Shown: one piece after another, positions 51,901 to 60,124 of the stretch
How positions within the stretch are numbered: the stretch's first letter is position 1
How the letters are laid out: the number at the start of each line of letters is the position of its first letter
Assembly (NCBI GenBank): GCA_963838835.1
Contig: CAWITA010000023.1
Span: 124,001 to 188,000, forward strand
Reading direction: 5' to 3'
DNA: 64,000 bases
Source of the DNA: Bog-473 sp963838835
Lineage (GTDB): Bacteria; Actinomycetota; Acidimicrobiia; Acidimicrobiales; RAAP-2
Program-made: the position numbers and the translations under genes
Notes under the pieces: generated by a model
Told to the model about the DNA's origin: nothing
Seen by the model: only the letters and a program-made list of their open reading frames with translations
Database searches by the model: none

Positions 51901-53022
51901 TGCACCATTCCCAACGTGAACCAGAGCACCGGCACGGCGGGCGTCTCGGCCAGCTTCGGCGGCGACATCTACTACAGCTCGACGACTGCTTCGTCGACCG
52001 CCGCGGTCCACACCCCGACCACGCTCACGGTCAGCGCCGGCACCAGCGACTTCGCCGACGCCGGCACCGTGACCGGCGTGCTGACTAACGCCGTCACCGG
52101 TGCGCCGATTCCCGCCGAGTCGGTAACATTGACCTTGAACGGGACCCAGTCGTGCTCGGCGGTCACCAACGCCAGCGGCACCGCGTCGTGCTCCATCACA
52201 CCGAACGAGCCGGCGGCCACCTACACGCTCACCGGCTCCTTCGGCGGCGACACGACCAAGGCGCCACAGCTGCTGGCCAGCATCGGCTCGAACCACTACG
52301 TGGTGACCCTCGAGGAGACCGCCATCGCCTACACCGGACCTTCCATCGCCGTGAGCGGGATGCCCTTCACCCTGTCGGCCAACCTGTCCACCGACGGCAA
52401 CCCGCTCGGCGGCCGGTCGGTCCTCATGACGCTCGGCTCGGGCACGACCGCCCAGAGTTGCACCGGCGCGACCAACTCCTCGGGAGCCGCAAGCTGCACC
52501 ATCGCCAACGTCAACCAGACCGCAGGCACAGCTCCGATTTCCGTCGCCTTCGCCGGGGACGCCTACTACCGACCCGCAAGTGCCTCGGGGAGCGTGACCA
52601 CTGCGTCTGCAGCCGATACGGGCGCCTTCGTCGTCGGCGACATCTCGGCTGGCACGCCGCCGGCGACCTTGCCCAGCCTGGTGAGCAACGGCAACCAGGT
52701 CAACTTCTGGGGCGCCCAGACGTGGAAGACAAACCAGTTCAGCGGCGTGAACAATGCTCCGGCCTCCATGAAGGGCTACATCGACGACGCACCGCCCAAC
52801 TACACGTGCGGCGGCACCTGGACCTCGGACCCTGGGAACAGCTCGCACCCGCCGTCAACTGTTCCAGTCAACCTGCTCGTGGTTGTCTCGAGCTACATCA
52901 ACCAATCGGGCTCGACCGAGTCCGGCAACATCAAACATGTTGCGGTGGTCTCGGTTGCCCCGGGGTACGCCGGCGACCCGGGCCACCGAGGGTACGGACA
53001 GATCATCGGCTGGCTCTGCTGA
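48946..53022 (+). CDS. secreted Ig-repeat protein, tandem copy 1
   Basis: About 1350 residues; the start is unclear (TTG 48946 opens the frame; ATG 48936 has the better ribosome site but is out of frame). A signal segment 'MAVCMAFLVTFGTACVVSS' precedes the mature start at about 'ADTVLAPTQVFASVGNSTV'. An NHL/propeller-like region follows ('NFYVTDDYSGQISEYNTSGALVGVFASGL...LSLVFDNSGNLYVGQ'). Then come eight Ig-like (Big_3-type) repeats of about 95 residues, alternating two classes ('TLNGTQSC' and 'TLGSGTTAQSC'), each with a Cys pair. It ends with a Cys-containing domain ('NFWGAQTWKTNQFSGVNNAP...CGGTWTSDPGNSS...GQIIGWLC') known from other secreted actinobacterial proteins. Likely cell-surface or matrix; no sortase motif. 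Confidence 0.82.
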   Translation: MALRVRSLRTSRRHRTRGIAESTPRFGVLRNRMAVCMAFLVTFGTACVVSSTVTPSGADTVLAPTQVFASVGNSTVNVYSPNTAPAAPSFVQSLNDGSTIPASSPVYPGYPGAPDDTTGSAFGPASPASSASPAGTDNFYVTDDYSGQISEYNTSGALVGVFASGLQNPLSLVFDNSGNLYVGQQNTPYIAEYNSSGQAQTPIGPVTTGETGDDWIDLASDQCTFYYTTETNVIYRYANNCANGTNGQQSNFNSIPFNGANAFQVRILPDGGALVADSDAVLRLDDTGTVTQIYPCSASDQTALEAAYAPGGPSNPNPAAPAPTVDAPLPAIDGSGCGGQLFSLAIDPSGTSFWAGDSYSGNIWQIDLATGQALTEINTGAAFLYGLTVYNGYEAAQNPSVVSATPTQLTVAPVTGNFSTPTPVSATLTNATTNAPISGELVTFTLNGNPTESCSIDTNAQGVATCPITATEPSNSYTLSASFAGDTTTSTPLGSNSATSTFTENADTTSVTVASPPSVVNGQPITLSGTLTDTTTNTPLGTEEVTFSIGSTGSSLPPQSCSAITDPTTGMASCTIQSVDQPASSEPINASFTGDAYNNPSTSPPSTVTVTEPTILTVNTATSDYSDQTTVSAVLTDGNTNAPIGNEPVVLTLNGTETCTGITTATSTVTASGTIPAGTASCNITPGEQAGTYSLTASFAGDTSLPLQLMPANGTANFVVTLEETELSYTGPVTAQNGQPYTLSGVLTTDGNPLGGRAVLMTLGSGTTAQSCTGTTNATGTAACTITVTGQSPGPIPVTAAFASDGYYRMASAASTVNLPEGTQLTVNPTSGTYEGSTPLSGTLVNTYTNQPVPNEPVTFTLNGTQSCTGTTNAQGVATCPVTPNEPQGSYSLSGTFPGDTTSMPQLNPTSSSSTATVTQAPTTFTYTGTTSVTNGQSATLSGVLTSSEPTSGTDVSGKTVTFTLGSGSSLQSCTAVTNTSGAASCTIPNVNQSTGTAGVSASFGGDIYYSSTTASSTAAVHTPTTLTVSAGTSDFADAGTVTGVLTNAVTGAPIPAESVTLTLNGTQSCSAVTNASGTASCSITPNEPAATYTLTGSFGGDTTKAPQLLASIGSNHYVVTLEETAIAYTGPSIAVSGMPFTLSANLSTDGNPLGGRSVLMTLGSGTTAQSCTGATNSSGAASCTIANVNQTAGTAPISVAFAGDAYYRPASASGSVTTASAADTGAFVVGDISAGTPPATLPSLVSNGNQVNFWGAQTWKTNQFSGVNNAPASMKGYIDDAPPNYTCGGTWTSDPGNSSHPPSTVPVNLLVVVSSYINQSGSTESGNIKHVAVVSVAPGYAGDPGHRGYGQIIGWLC
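49114..51134 (+). repeat. 2.0-kb near-identical duplication, first copy
   Basis: Pairs with 53554-55571. By eye the DNA differs only at 49146 (G/C), 49909 (G/A) and a replaced linker at 50135-50158 that is 3 bp shorter in the second copy. It encodes the propeller-like region and Ig repeats 1-3. Similarity ends sharply after 'GAGCTCAGCTACAC'. Confidence 0.9.
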
Positions 53023-53037
53023 GCGAACAACGGTCGA

Positions 53038-53072
53038 GCAGCGCACCGGAGGCTGATTCTTCGGTGCGCTGC
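53038..53072 (+). terminator. terminator of surface protein copy 1
   Basis: Perfect 11-bp stem GCAGCGCACCG / CGGTGCGCTGC with a 13-nt loop, 16 bp after the stop. Confidence 0.7.
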
Positions 53073-53373
53073 GTCGGCCTCAGTTCCTCACAACGCTCCT
53101 CCCCACGACGCAGAAGCGCGCCCCGGGCAACCAGCACAACATTGAGTAACGGCCGTGACAACGTCGACGCAAATGTCTCAGCGCGGTCTGCGCAACTAGT
53201 CCTTTCGTCCCTGTCGCCCCTCGGAACCTCCCGTCATATTCACATTTGAACACGCGACCTTCCTGACGATGCCTCGCGACCGATTCACGAGCATCTCGGC
53301 GAGGCTGCACGTCGATCCGAAGTGTACGAAACGATCACGGCATCTGGGAGCCGTGCGTTGCGAGGGGGGCTTC

Positions 53374-56300
53374 ATGAGACTGTCCATGGCTCGAGCGCAA
53401 GCAGGGGATGGCCGCGGATCGATCGACGGCATGGAGAGCTGGGAAGAGTCGGAGCCGGGATTCTTCGGCGTCGTACTGCGCCGGATGGCCCTTGCGCTCT
53501 CTGTGATCCTGGTTCTCGGCGCCATCGGGATCGTCTTCTCGCCGGCCAAGGCCGGCGCGGACACCGTCTTGGCCCCCACGCAGGTCTTCGCCTCGGTCGG
53601 CAACTCGACGGTGAACGTCTACAGCCCGAACACCGCGCCGGCCGCCCCGTCCTTCGTCCAGTCGCTCAACGACGGGTCCACGATTCCTGCGTCGTCCCCG
53701 GTCTACCCCGGCTACCCGGGCGCCCCCGATGACACCACCGGCAGCGCGTTCGGCCCGGCGAGCCCGGCCAGCAGTGCGAGCCCGGCGGGAACCGACAACT
53801 TCTACGTCACCGACGACTACAGCGGCCAGATCAGCGAGTACAACACGAGCGGTGCGCTGGTCGGGGTCTTCGCCTCGGGTCTCCAGAACCCCCTGTCCTT
53901 GGTCTTCGACAACTCGGGGAACCTCTACGTCGGTCAGCAGAACACGCCCTACATCGCCGAGTACAACTCGAGCGGCCAGGCCCAGACGCCCATCGGACCC
54001 GTCACCACGGGGGAGACGGGCGACGACTGGATTGACTTGGCCTCCGACCAGTGCACCTTCTACTACACGACCGAGACGAACGTCATCTACCGCTACGCGA
54101 ACAATTGCGCCAACGGCACCAACGGCCAGCAATCGAACTTCAACTCGATCCCCTTCAACGGGGCCAACGCCTTCCAGGTACGGATCCTTCCCGACGGTGG
54201 GGCGCTCGTGGCCGACTCCGACGCTGTCCTGCGCCTCGACGACACCGGGACCGTCACCCAGATCTACCCCTGCTCCGCGTCGGACCAGACAGCACTCGAA
54301 GCGGCCTATGCCCCTGGCGGTCCATCGAACCCGAATCCCGCCGCGCCAGCGCCAACGGTGGACGCGCCCTTGCCGGCCATCGACGGTTCGGGTTGCGGCG
54401 GCCAGCTCTTCAGCCTGGCCATCGACCCGAGCGGCACCTCGTTTTGGGCGGGCGACTCGTACTCGGGCAACATCTGGCAGATCGACCTGGCCACGGGCCA
54501 GGCCCTCACCGAGATCAACACCGGAGCCGCCTTCCTCTACGGCCTGACCGTGTACAACGGATACGAGGCGGCGGTCACACCTCCCCCCGCTGCGACGCCG
54601 ACCCAGCTCACGGTCGCCCCGGTCACGGGCAACTTCTCCACCCCGACCCCGGTTTCGGCGACACTGACCAACGCCACCACCAACGCCCCGATCTCGGGCG
54701 AGCTGGTCACGTTCACCCTCAACGGCAACCCGACCGAGTCGTGCTCGATTGACACGAACGCACAGGGGGTGGCGACCTGCCCCATCACGGCCACCGAGCC
54801 CTCGAACTCCTACACGCTGAGCGCATCGTTTGCCGGTGACACGACGACGTCGACACCCTTGGGTTCGAACAGCGCCACGAGCACCTTCACCGAGAACGCC
54901 GACACGACGTCTGTGACCGTTGCCAGCCCCCCCAGCGTGGTCAACGGGCAGCCCATCACGCTCTCGGGCACGCTCACCGACACGACCACGAACACGCCGC
55001 TTGGGACCGAGGAGGTGACGTTCAGCATCGGCAGCACCGGCTCCTCACTTCCACCCCAGAGCTGCAGCGCGATCACCGATCCCACCACCGGAATGGCCAG
55101 CTGCACGATCCAGTCCGTCGACCAACCGGCCAGTTCCGAGCCGATCAACGCCAGCTTCACCGGTGACGCGTACAACAACCCCTCCACCTCGCCACCGAGC
55201 ACCGTCACCGTCACTGAACCGACCATCTTGACGGTCAACACCGCCACGAGCGACTACTCCGACCAAACGACGGTGTCCGCGGTGCTCACGGACGGCAACA
55301 CCAACGCCCCCATCGGCAATGAGCCCGTCGTGTTGACCTTGAACGGCACCGAGACCTGCACGGGGATCACGACGGCGACCAGCACGGTCACGGCCAGCGG
55401 CACGATCCCGGCCGGCACGGCGTCGTGCAACATCACTCCGGGAGAGCAGGCAGGAACGTACTCGCTGACCGCGAGCTTCGCCGGCGACACATCACTGCCG
55501 CTCCAGCTGATGCCGGCCAACGGCACGGCGAACTTCGTCGTCACCTTGGAGGAGACCGAGCTCAGCTACACCGGACAGACGTCGATCATCAACACGCAGA
55601 ACCTCAACGTCTCAGGCGTGCTGACGTCGGACTCAGGTGCCACGCCGGTCGTCGGCCGCAACTTGACCTTCGTCCTCGGCAGTGGGTCGACCGCGCAGAG
55701 CTGCACCACCACCACCCCGACCAACTCCACCGGGACAGGTTCGTGCACCATCGACAACGTGAACCAAACCGTGGGGCCGGTGCCCCTCACGGTCACCTTC
55801 ACCTCTGACGGCTACTACCAGTCCGCCACGGCGCCCGCCACGGTCAACGTCGGACCCGTCCAAGTCGGCACGACCCTGACCGTGAACCCCGCCACCAGCG
55901 ACTACTCCGACGCAACCACGGTATCGGCGACCCTGATCGACAACTACACGTCAGCCGGGGCGGCCAACGAGCCGGTCACGCTGACGCTGAACGGGACCGA
56001 GCAGTGTCACGGGACGACGAACGCCAGCGGGGTGGTGTCCTGCACCATCACGCCGGGCGAGCCGGCCGGGACCTACACGCTGACCGCGTCGTTCACCGGC
56101 GACAACTCCCAGTTGCCCAACCTCGAGGCCAGCACGGGGACCAACAAATTCGTGGTCACCCATGAGGAAACGGCCCTGACCTATACCGGCGCCACCAGTG
56201 CGACGAACGGGTCGTCGGCCACGCTCTCGGGCGTGCTGACCACCGACTCGGCCACGGTGCCCGTCGTGGGCCGGACCGTGACGTTCACGTTGGGCTCGGG

Positions 56301-57168
56301 GACTTCGGCCCAGACCTGCAGCGGGGTCACCAACGCTTCTGGTGCCGTCTCGTGCGTGATCGCCAAGGTGAACCAGACCACCACCCCGGTCGCGGTCACC
56401 GACACCTTCGCCGGCGACACCTACTACGCCCCGTCGAACGCCTCGGGGAGCGTGGCGATCAGCACGCCCACGACCCTCACGGTGAGCGCGGGAACGAGCA
56501 CGTACGGTCAGCCCACGACGCTGACGGGCACGCTGACCAACTCCGTGACGGGAACCCCGATAAGCGGGCAGAAGATCACACTGACGCTCAACGGCACGCA
56601 GTCGTGCACCGCGACGACGAACGCGAGCGGGCAGGCGTCGTGCTCTATCACTCCGAACGAGCCCTCGGGCACCTACACGGCCTCGGGTTCGTTCGCCGGC
56701 GGCACCAGCTCGACAACCCTGCTGCCCAGCAGCGGTTGCAACCACGTCGTGGTGAAGCAGGCGCCCACCAGTCTCACCTACACGGGCCCGACGAACCTCT
56801 CCTACGGCCAGACCTACACCCTGACCTCCACGCTGACCTCCAACGGGGTGCCGATCGCCGGCCAGCCCGTCGTGATCACGCTCGGGAGTGGCAGGACGGC
56901 TCAGAGCTGCACCGGCACCACCAACTCGTCCGGCGTGGCGACGTGCGGTGTCACGGTCACGCAGGTCGAGGGGAACGTGACGATCACGGTTTCCTACGCC
57001 GGGAACAGCTACTACCAGTCCTCCTCGACCTCCTCCACCGAGAAGATCACCTGCGGTGGAGGTAGCTCGGGCGGCGGGAGCGGTGGTGGCGGTTCTGGCC
57101 CCGGTGGTCCCGGCGGCGGCGGCCAGGGCGGCGGGAGCGAGCCGCCCGGTGGCGGCGGCTGCGGCTGA
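53374..57168 (+). CDS. secreted Ig-repeat protein, tandem copy 2
   Basis: 1264 residues from ATG 53374 (GAGGGGGG 4 bp upstream). The N-terminal cytoplasmic part of about 35 residues, then TM/signal 'MALALSVILVLGAIGIVFSPAKAGA', then the same mature start as copy 1. The propeller-like part and Ig repeats 1-3 are essentially identical to copy 1; repeats 4-8 are clearly different ('TYTGATSATNGSSATLSGVL', 'TTLTVSAGTSTYGQPTTLTG'). The C-terminus is a Gly/Pro-rich tail ('GGGSGGGGSGPGGPGGGG') ending in Cys instead of the domain ending copy 1. Function unknown; likely surface-exposed and variable. Confidence 0.85.
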   Translation: MRLSMARAQAGDGRGSIDGMESWEESEPGFFGVVLRRMALALSVILVLGAIGIVFSPAKAGADTVLAPTQVFASVGNSTVNVYSPNTAPAAPSFVQSLNDGSTIPASSPVYPGYPGAPDDTTGSAFGPASPASSASPAGTDNFYVTDDYSGQISEYNTSGALVGVFASGLQNPLSLVFDNSGNLYVGQQNTPYIAEYNSSGQAQTPIGPVTTGETGDDWIDLASDQCTFYYTTETNVIYRYANNCANGTNGQQSNFNSIPFNGANAFQVRILPDGGALVADSDAVLRLDDTGTVTQIYPCSASDQTALEAAYAPGGPSNPNPAAPAPTVDAPLPAIDGSGCGGQLFSLAIDPSGTSFWAGDSYSGNIWQIDLATGQALTEINTGAAFLYGLTVYNGYEAAVTPPPAATPTQLTVAPVTGNFSTPTPVSATLTNATTNAPISGELVTFTLNGNPTESCSIDTNAQGVATCPITATEPSNSYTLSASFAGDTTTSTPLGSNSATSTFTENADTTSVTVASPPSVVNGQPITLSGTLTDTTTNTPLGTEEVTFSIGSTGSSLPPQSCSAITDPTTGMASCTIQSVDQPASSEPINASFTGDAYNNPSTSPPSTVTVTEPTILTVNTATSDYSDQTTVSAVLTDGNTNAPIGNEPVVLTLNGTETCTGITTATSTVTASGTIPAGTASCNITPGEQAGTYSLTASFAGDTSLPLQLMPANGTANFVVTLEETELSYTGQTSIINTQNLNVSGVLTSDSGATPVVGRNLTFVLGSGSTAQSCTTTTPTNSTGTGSCTIDNVNQTVGPVPLTVTFTSDGYYQSATAPATVNVGPVQVGTTLTVNPATSDYSDATTVSATLIDNYTSAGAANEPVTLTLNGTEQCHGTTNASGVVSCTITPGEPAGTYTLTASFTGDNSQLPNLEASTGTNKFVVTHEETALTYTGATSATNGSSATLSGVLTTDSATVPVVGRTVTFTLGSGTSAQTCSGVTNASGAVSCVIAKVNQTTTPVAVTDTFAGDTYYAPSNASGSVAISTPTTLTVSAGTSTYGQPTTLTGTLTNSVTGTPISGQKITLTLNGTQSCTATTNASGQASCSITPNEPSGTYTASGSFAGGTSSTTLLPSSGCNHVVVKQAPTSLTYTGPTNLSYGQTYTLTSTLTSNGVPIAGQPVVITLGSGRTAQSCTGTTNSSGVATCGVTVTQVEGNVTITVSYAGNSYYQSSSTSSTEKITCGGGSSGGGSGGGGSGPGGPGGGGQGGGSEPPGGGGCG
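53554..55571 (+). repeat. 2.0-kb near-identical duplication, second copy
   Basis: Pairs with 49114-51134; see that entry. Direct orientation, offset about 4.44 kb. Confidence 0.9.
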
Positions 57169-57210
57169 GCGGCGCCGTCCGGCCAAGCGCCGGAGGGAAG
57201 CGATGAGACG

Positions 57211-57238
57211 GAGGGCGACCCTGCACGGGGTCGCCCTC
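57211..57238. terminator. bidirectional terminator hairpin
   Basis: GAGGGCGACCC-tgcacg-GGGTCGCCCTC, perfect 11-bp stem, between the convergent ends of surface protein copy 2 and the membrane protein gene. Confidence 0.75.
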
Positions 57239-57244
57239 TCCTCG

Positions 57245-57754
57245 TCAGGGCTGCGCCACCATCACGACCATCGCAACAAGCAGGAGGACGAGCGCGGCGC
57301 CGGCCGCGCGGGCCATGACCCTGGCGTCACGGTCGATGGACGCGGTCGTGGGGAATGTGCCCGTTGCCCTGCCGGCGACGGCGACGGCGGCCTGGAGTCG
57401 GCGCTCGGCCGGCCACAGCACCCCCTCGGCGAGCAAGGCGACGACGGCGAAGATTCCCAGGCCGGCCAGGACCCATCCGTCTCCCAGCGCGTACGCACCC
57501 TGGCTCATGGCGAGGAGTGCGAACCCGAAGACGGGGACGCCGTAGACGAAACGTCCGGCCCAGTTGACCCCGGGACGGAAGTAGCGCCGCAGTGGCTCGG
57601 GTAGCGGCGCGGCCGAACCGAGGAGGCGCCGCAGCCGGGTGGCGGTGGCCGCGGCGGTCGCCGTCGTCACGAGTCCCACCACGGCGCAGCCCACGTGGAG
57701 CAGCAGCACCACGTCAAAAGCTGCCCCGTCCGGCTGGTGATGCATGCCCGACAT
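57245..57754 (-). CDS. small integral membrane protein, four TM
   Basis: 169 residues. Segments: 'FDVVLLLHVGCAVVGLVTTATAA', 'WAGRFVYGVPVFGFALLAMS', 'WVLAGLGIFAVVALLAEGVL', 'MARAAGAALVLLLVAMVVMVA'. His-rich N-terminus 'MSGMHHQPDG'. Resembles DUF2269-like membrane proteins but is not certain. Alone on its strand. Confidence 0.65.
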   Translation of the reverse strand: MSGMHHQPDGAAFDVVLLLHVGCAVVGLVTTATAAATATRLRRLLGSAAPLPEPLRRYFRPGVNWAGRFVYGVPVFGFALLAMSQGAYALGDGWVLAGLGIFAVVALLAEGVLWPAERRLQAAVAVAGRATGTFPTTASIDRDARVMARAAGAALVLLLVAMVVMVAQP

Positions 57755-57848
57755 GTTCTCCTATGTCCGTGGCGCCAGGGTCACGCTCCCGCCGCCCTGG
57801 CGCTGAGCCGGGTGGCGGAACCTGTACCGTAGGAGTGGAGGGAAGACG

Positions 57849-57908
57849 ATGAAGTTATTGACGAAGTTGGCGGGCCAGTCGGGGGCGCCCCACAGGGTGC
57901 ACCAATGA
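57849..57908 (+). CDS. 19-residue upstream ORF coupled to galT-like gene
   Basis: ATG 57849 is 6 bp after GGAGGG and encodes 'MKLLTKLAGQSGAPHRVHQ'. Its TGA (57906-57908) overlaps the ATG of the next gene (57905). The ribosome site of the peptide is strong, whereas the downstream gene has none obvious. It may be a leader peptide for translational coupling or control. Confidence 0.55.
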   Translation: MKLLTKLAGQSGAPHRVHQ

Positions 57909-58888
57909 ACCAGTTGCGCCTCGATCCCTTGTCGGGTCGTTGGGTCGTCGTGAGCCCGGGCCGCTCCGAGCGGCCCTACTCGTTCGTGAGCCGCTCTCCT
58001 TGGCTGCCCGATTCACTCGGGCGTCCCTGCCCCTTCTGTCCCGGCAACGAGGAGGACACGCCGCCCGCGCTCGAGACCTACGGTCCGACCGGCGGCTGGC
58101 TCGTCCGGGTCGTGCCCAACCTGTTCCCCGCCTTCGAAGGCGACGAGCCCTTCGTGGTGGCCAACCGGGGCCCGGTCTTCACCCAGGCCTCCGCCGGCGG
58201 CATCCACGAGATCCTCATCTTCTCCCCCGAGCACGACGCCACCCTGGGGCAACTGAGCCAGGAGCAGGTCGAGCTCGTCATGGCCGCGCTGCGGGACCGC
58301 CTGGAGGAGCACGCGTCGCAGCCCAACCTCCGCTACACCCAGGCCATCGTGAACTCGGGTCGGGAGGCTGGCGCCTCCTTGGAGCACCCCCACGGCCAGC
58401 TGCTCGGCATGTCGTTCATCCCCCGTGAGCTCGCCGAGGAGCAAGCCCGCTTCGCACGCTTCGTCGGGTCGTGCCTCTTGTGCACGACGATCGAGGCGGA
58501 GGAGGATTCGACCGAACGGGTGATCTACGCCAACGATCGCGTCGTGGTGGTCTGCCCCTTCTGGAGCGCGGTGCCCTACGAGATGCTCGTGATGCCGCGG
58601 GAACACAACCCGCACCTGCACCGGAGCCCCACTGAAGACCTCATCGCCGTTGGCGAGGCGATCCGCCGCACCCTTCAGCAACTCGCCGAAGCCGTCGGCG
58701 ACGTGGCCTACAACATCGTCTTCCACTCCGCCCCCTACCGGGTCGGCGAGCCGTACCACTGGCACGCCCACATCTGGCCCAAGGCCACGACGACGGCCGG
58801 GTTCGAGCTGGGCACCGGGGTCGCGATCAATGTCATCTCGCCCGAGGAGGCCGCCGAGACCCTCAAGGTCTCCGCCCTCGCCCTCTGA
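57905..58888 (+). CDS. galT: galactose-1-phosphate uridylyltransferase-like (GalT)
   Basis: 327 residues. Zinc-site start 'PCPFCPGNEEDTPP', catalytic 'LEHPHGQLLGM' (HPH), and a C-terminal 'PYHWHAHIWPKATTTAGFELGTGVAINVISPEEAAETL'. It belongs to the HIT-superfamily GalT group. It may transfer UMP or AMP between hexose phosphates; the setting next to trehalose/maltose enzymes suggests general sugar-nucleotide work rather than a galactose pathway, since galK and galE are absent. Confidence 0.88.
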   Translation: MNQLRLDPLSGRWVVVSPGRSERPYSFVSRSPWLPDSLGRPCPFCPGNEEDTPPALETYGPTGGWLVRVVPNLFPAFEGDEPFVVANRGPVFTQASAGGIHEILIFSPEHDATLGQLSQEQVELVMAALRDRLEEHASQPNLRYTQAIVNSGREAGASLEHPHGQLLGMSFIPRELAEEQARFARFVGSCLLCTTIEAEEDSTERVIYANDRVVVVCPFWSAVPYEMLVMPREHNPHLHRSPTEDLIAVGEAIRRTLQQLAEAVGDVAYNIVFHSAPYRVGEPYHWHAHIWPKATTTAGFELGTGVAINVISPEEAAETLKVSALAL

Positions 58889-58891
58889 GAC

Positions 58892-60124
58892 TTACGTCTC
58901 GCGCACCGAGCGAGCGAGCTCGAGGAACGGCACGAGTCGTCGCACCAGGTCGCGGTCGGGCCCGACGAGGCCCCCGATGCCGGGCGTGCCCAGGTAGCCC
59001 GTCACGAAGGCTCGTCGGTTCCTTGTCTCCCATGCCTGCCCGAGCGCCGAGAGCCCGAGCCGCCCGGCCGGGTCCCGCTCCGCTGCGGCCGCAGTGCTGG
59101 CCTGGTGCATGGAATAGAGCAGGTCGGCCACGTCCGCGAGGGGGGTGCGGCGCCCCGGCGACGACTCGCCGGGCAGGATGCCACCCGGTGCGCAGTCGCT
59201 GACGACCCATCCCTGGTCGGTTCGCGCCGTCCGTCCCAAATGAAAGTCGCCGTGCGTACGGATCACTGGAAGCCTCGCATCGGAGGCGCGGATCCATTTG
59301 ACAAGGTCCGCGACGCCGGGTGCCTCGAGCAGTGAGGGATCGGCCACCGCGATTGCCGCCTCTGCTCCGTCGATCCAGTCCCCCACGGCTTCGTGGTGTC
59401 GCAGGAAGGCACGGTCGAGAGACAGGTGCATCCGGGCCGTCATCGTGCCCAGCGCCCGGGCCTCCGCCCCGAAGTCGCCACCGGCCGCCTCGGGTGAACC
59501 ACCCGCGGCGTAGAAATCCCGCAGAGACGTCAATGCCAGTGCCCAGCCGCCGGAACGGTCGGCCAGGGGCTCCTGCACGACGCCGAGATCACGTCCCTCC
59601 CAGGCCCAGCGCACCAACGGCGCGGCGACATGGTTGAAGCCGGCCTCCTCCAGCCCGACCAGGAGATCGACGTCGGCTCGCGACCTGTCTTGGAGCCACG
59701 GGAACACGATCAAGTCACCGCGGTCGCCGCAGTCGATCACCGTGGCGTCCTCGTCGTCACGCAGCACCGCCACCTGTCCCGGCCGCGTTGCGACGCCGCG
59801 CACCGTCGCGAGCAGGAGCGGCGCCAGTTGCGCATCGCGCAACGCATCCGTGCAGACGGCGAGTCCGTGGTCGTCGTCGAGCAGGCCGAGGGCGGCCTCT
59901 TCGCCGGGACGGAGAAAGTGGGGCTCGTCCGCCACCCCGCGCAGTCCCGCAACGACATGGGCCCGGCGCTCACCCACCCTGGCGACGATGTCGATCAGGC
60001 CGGGCCGGCCGGCCAAGAGCACCTCGGCGCGCTCGATGTCGAGCTCCTTGGTCGGCGCGACCCGCCGCAGTCCCAGCCACGCCTCGACCAACGTGCGCAG
60101 AGCCTCGTCGCGCTCAGCTTTCAT
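58892..60124 (-). CDS. mak: maltokinase-like protein (Mak/Pep2)
   Basis: 410 residues from ATG 60124, overlapping the treS stop (ATGA). Typical features: 'DVDLLVGLEEAGFNHVAAPLVRWAW', 'VVQEPLADRSGGWALALTSLRDFY', 'GTMTARMHLSL', and the kinase loop 'VIRTHGDFHLGRTARTDQGWVVSDCAPGG'. In studied maltokinases the last part is DFEGEP; here it is DCAPGG, so the metal-binding Asp stays but the rest is altered. Expected to phosphorylate maltose from TreS to maltose-1-phosphate for GlgE. Confidence 0.85.
   Translation of the reverse strand: MKAERDEALRTLVEAWLGLRRVAPTKELDIERAEVLLAGRPGLIDIVARVGERRAHVVAGLRGVADEPHFLRPGEEAALGLLDDDHGLAVCTDALRDAQLAPLLLATVRGVATRPGQVAVLRDDEDATVIDCGDRGDLIVFPWLQDRSRADVDLLVGLEEAGFNHVAAPLVRWAWEGRDLGVVQEPLADRSGGWALALTSLRDFYAAGGSPEAAGGDFGAEARALGTMTARMHLSLDRAFLRHHEAVGDWIDGAEAAIAVADPSLLEAPGVADLVKWIRASDARLPVIRTHGDFHLGRTARTDQGWVVSDCAPGGILPGESSPGRRTPLADVADLLYSMHQASTAAAAERDPAGRLGLSALGQAWETRNRRAFVTGYLGTPGIGGLVGPDRDLVRRLVPFLELARSVRET

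Noticed and set aside
51319..52848. 509-codon minus-strand frame inside surface protein copy 1
   Set aside because: Mirror of repetitive Ig coding sequence; Arg/Gly/Ala-rich with no motif.
49900..57000. CRISPR or satellite-type array in the repetitive region
   Set aside because: The periodicity of about 290 bp comes from Ig-like protein repeats; no short identical repeats with unique spacers exist anywhere in the window.
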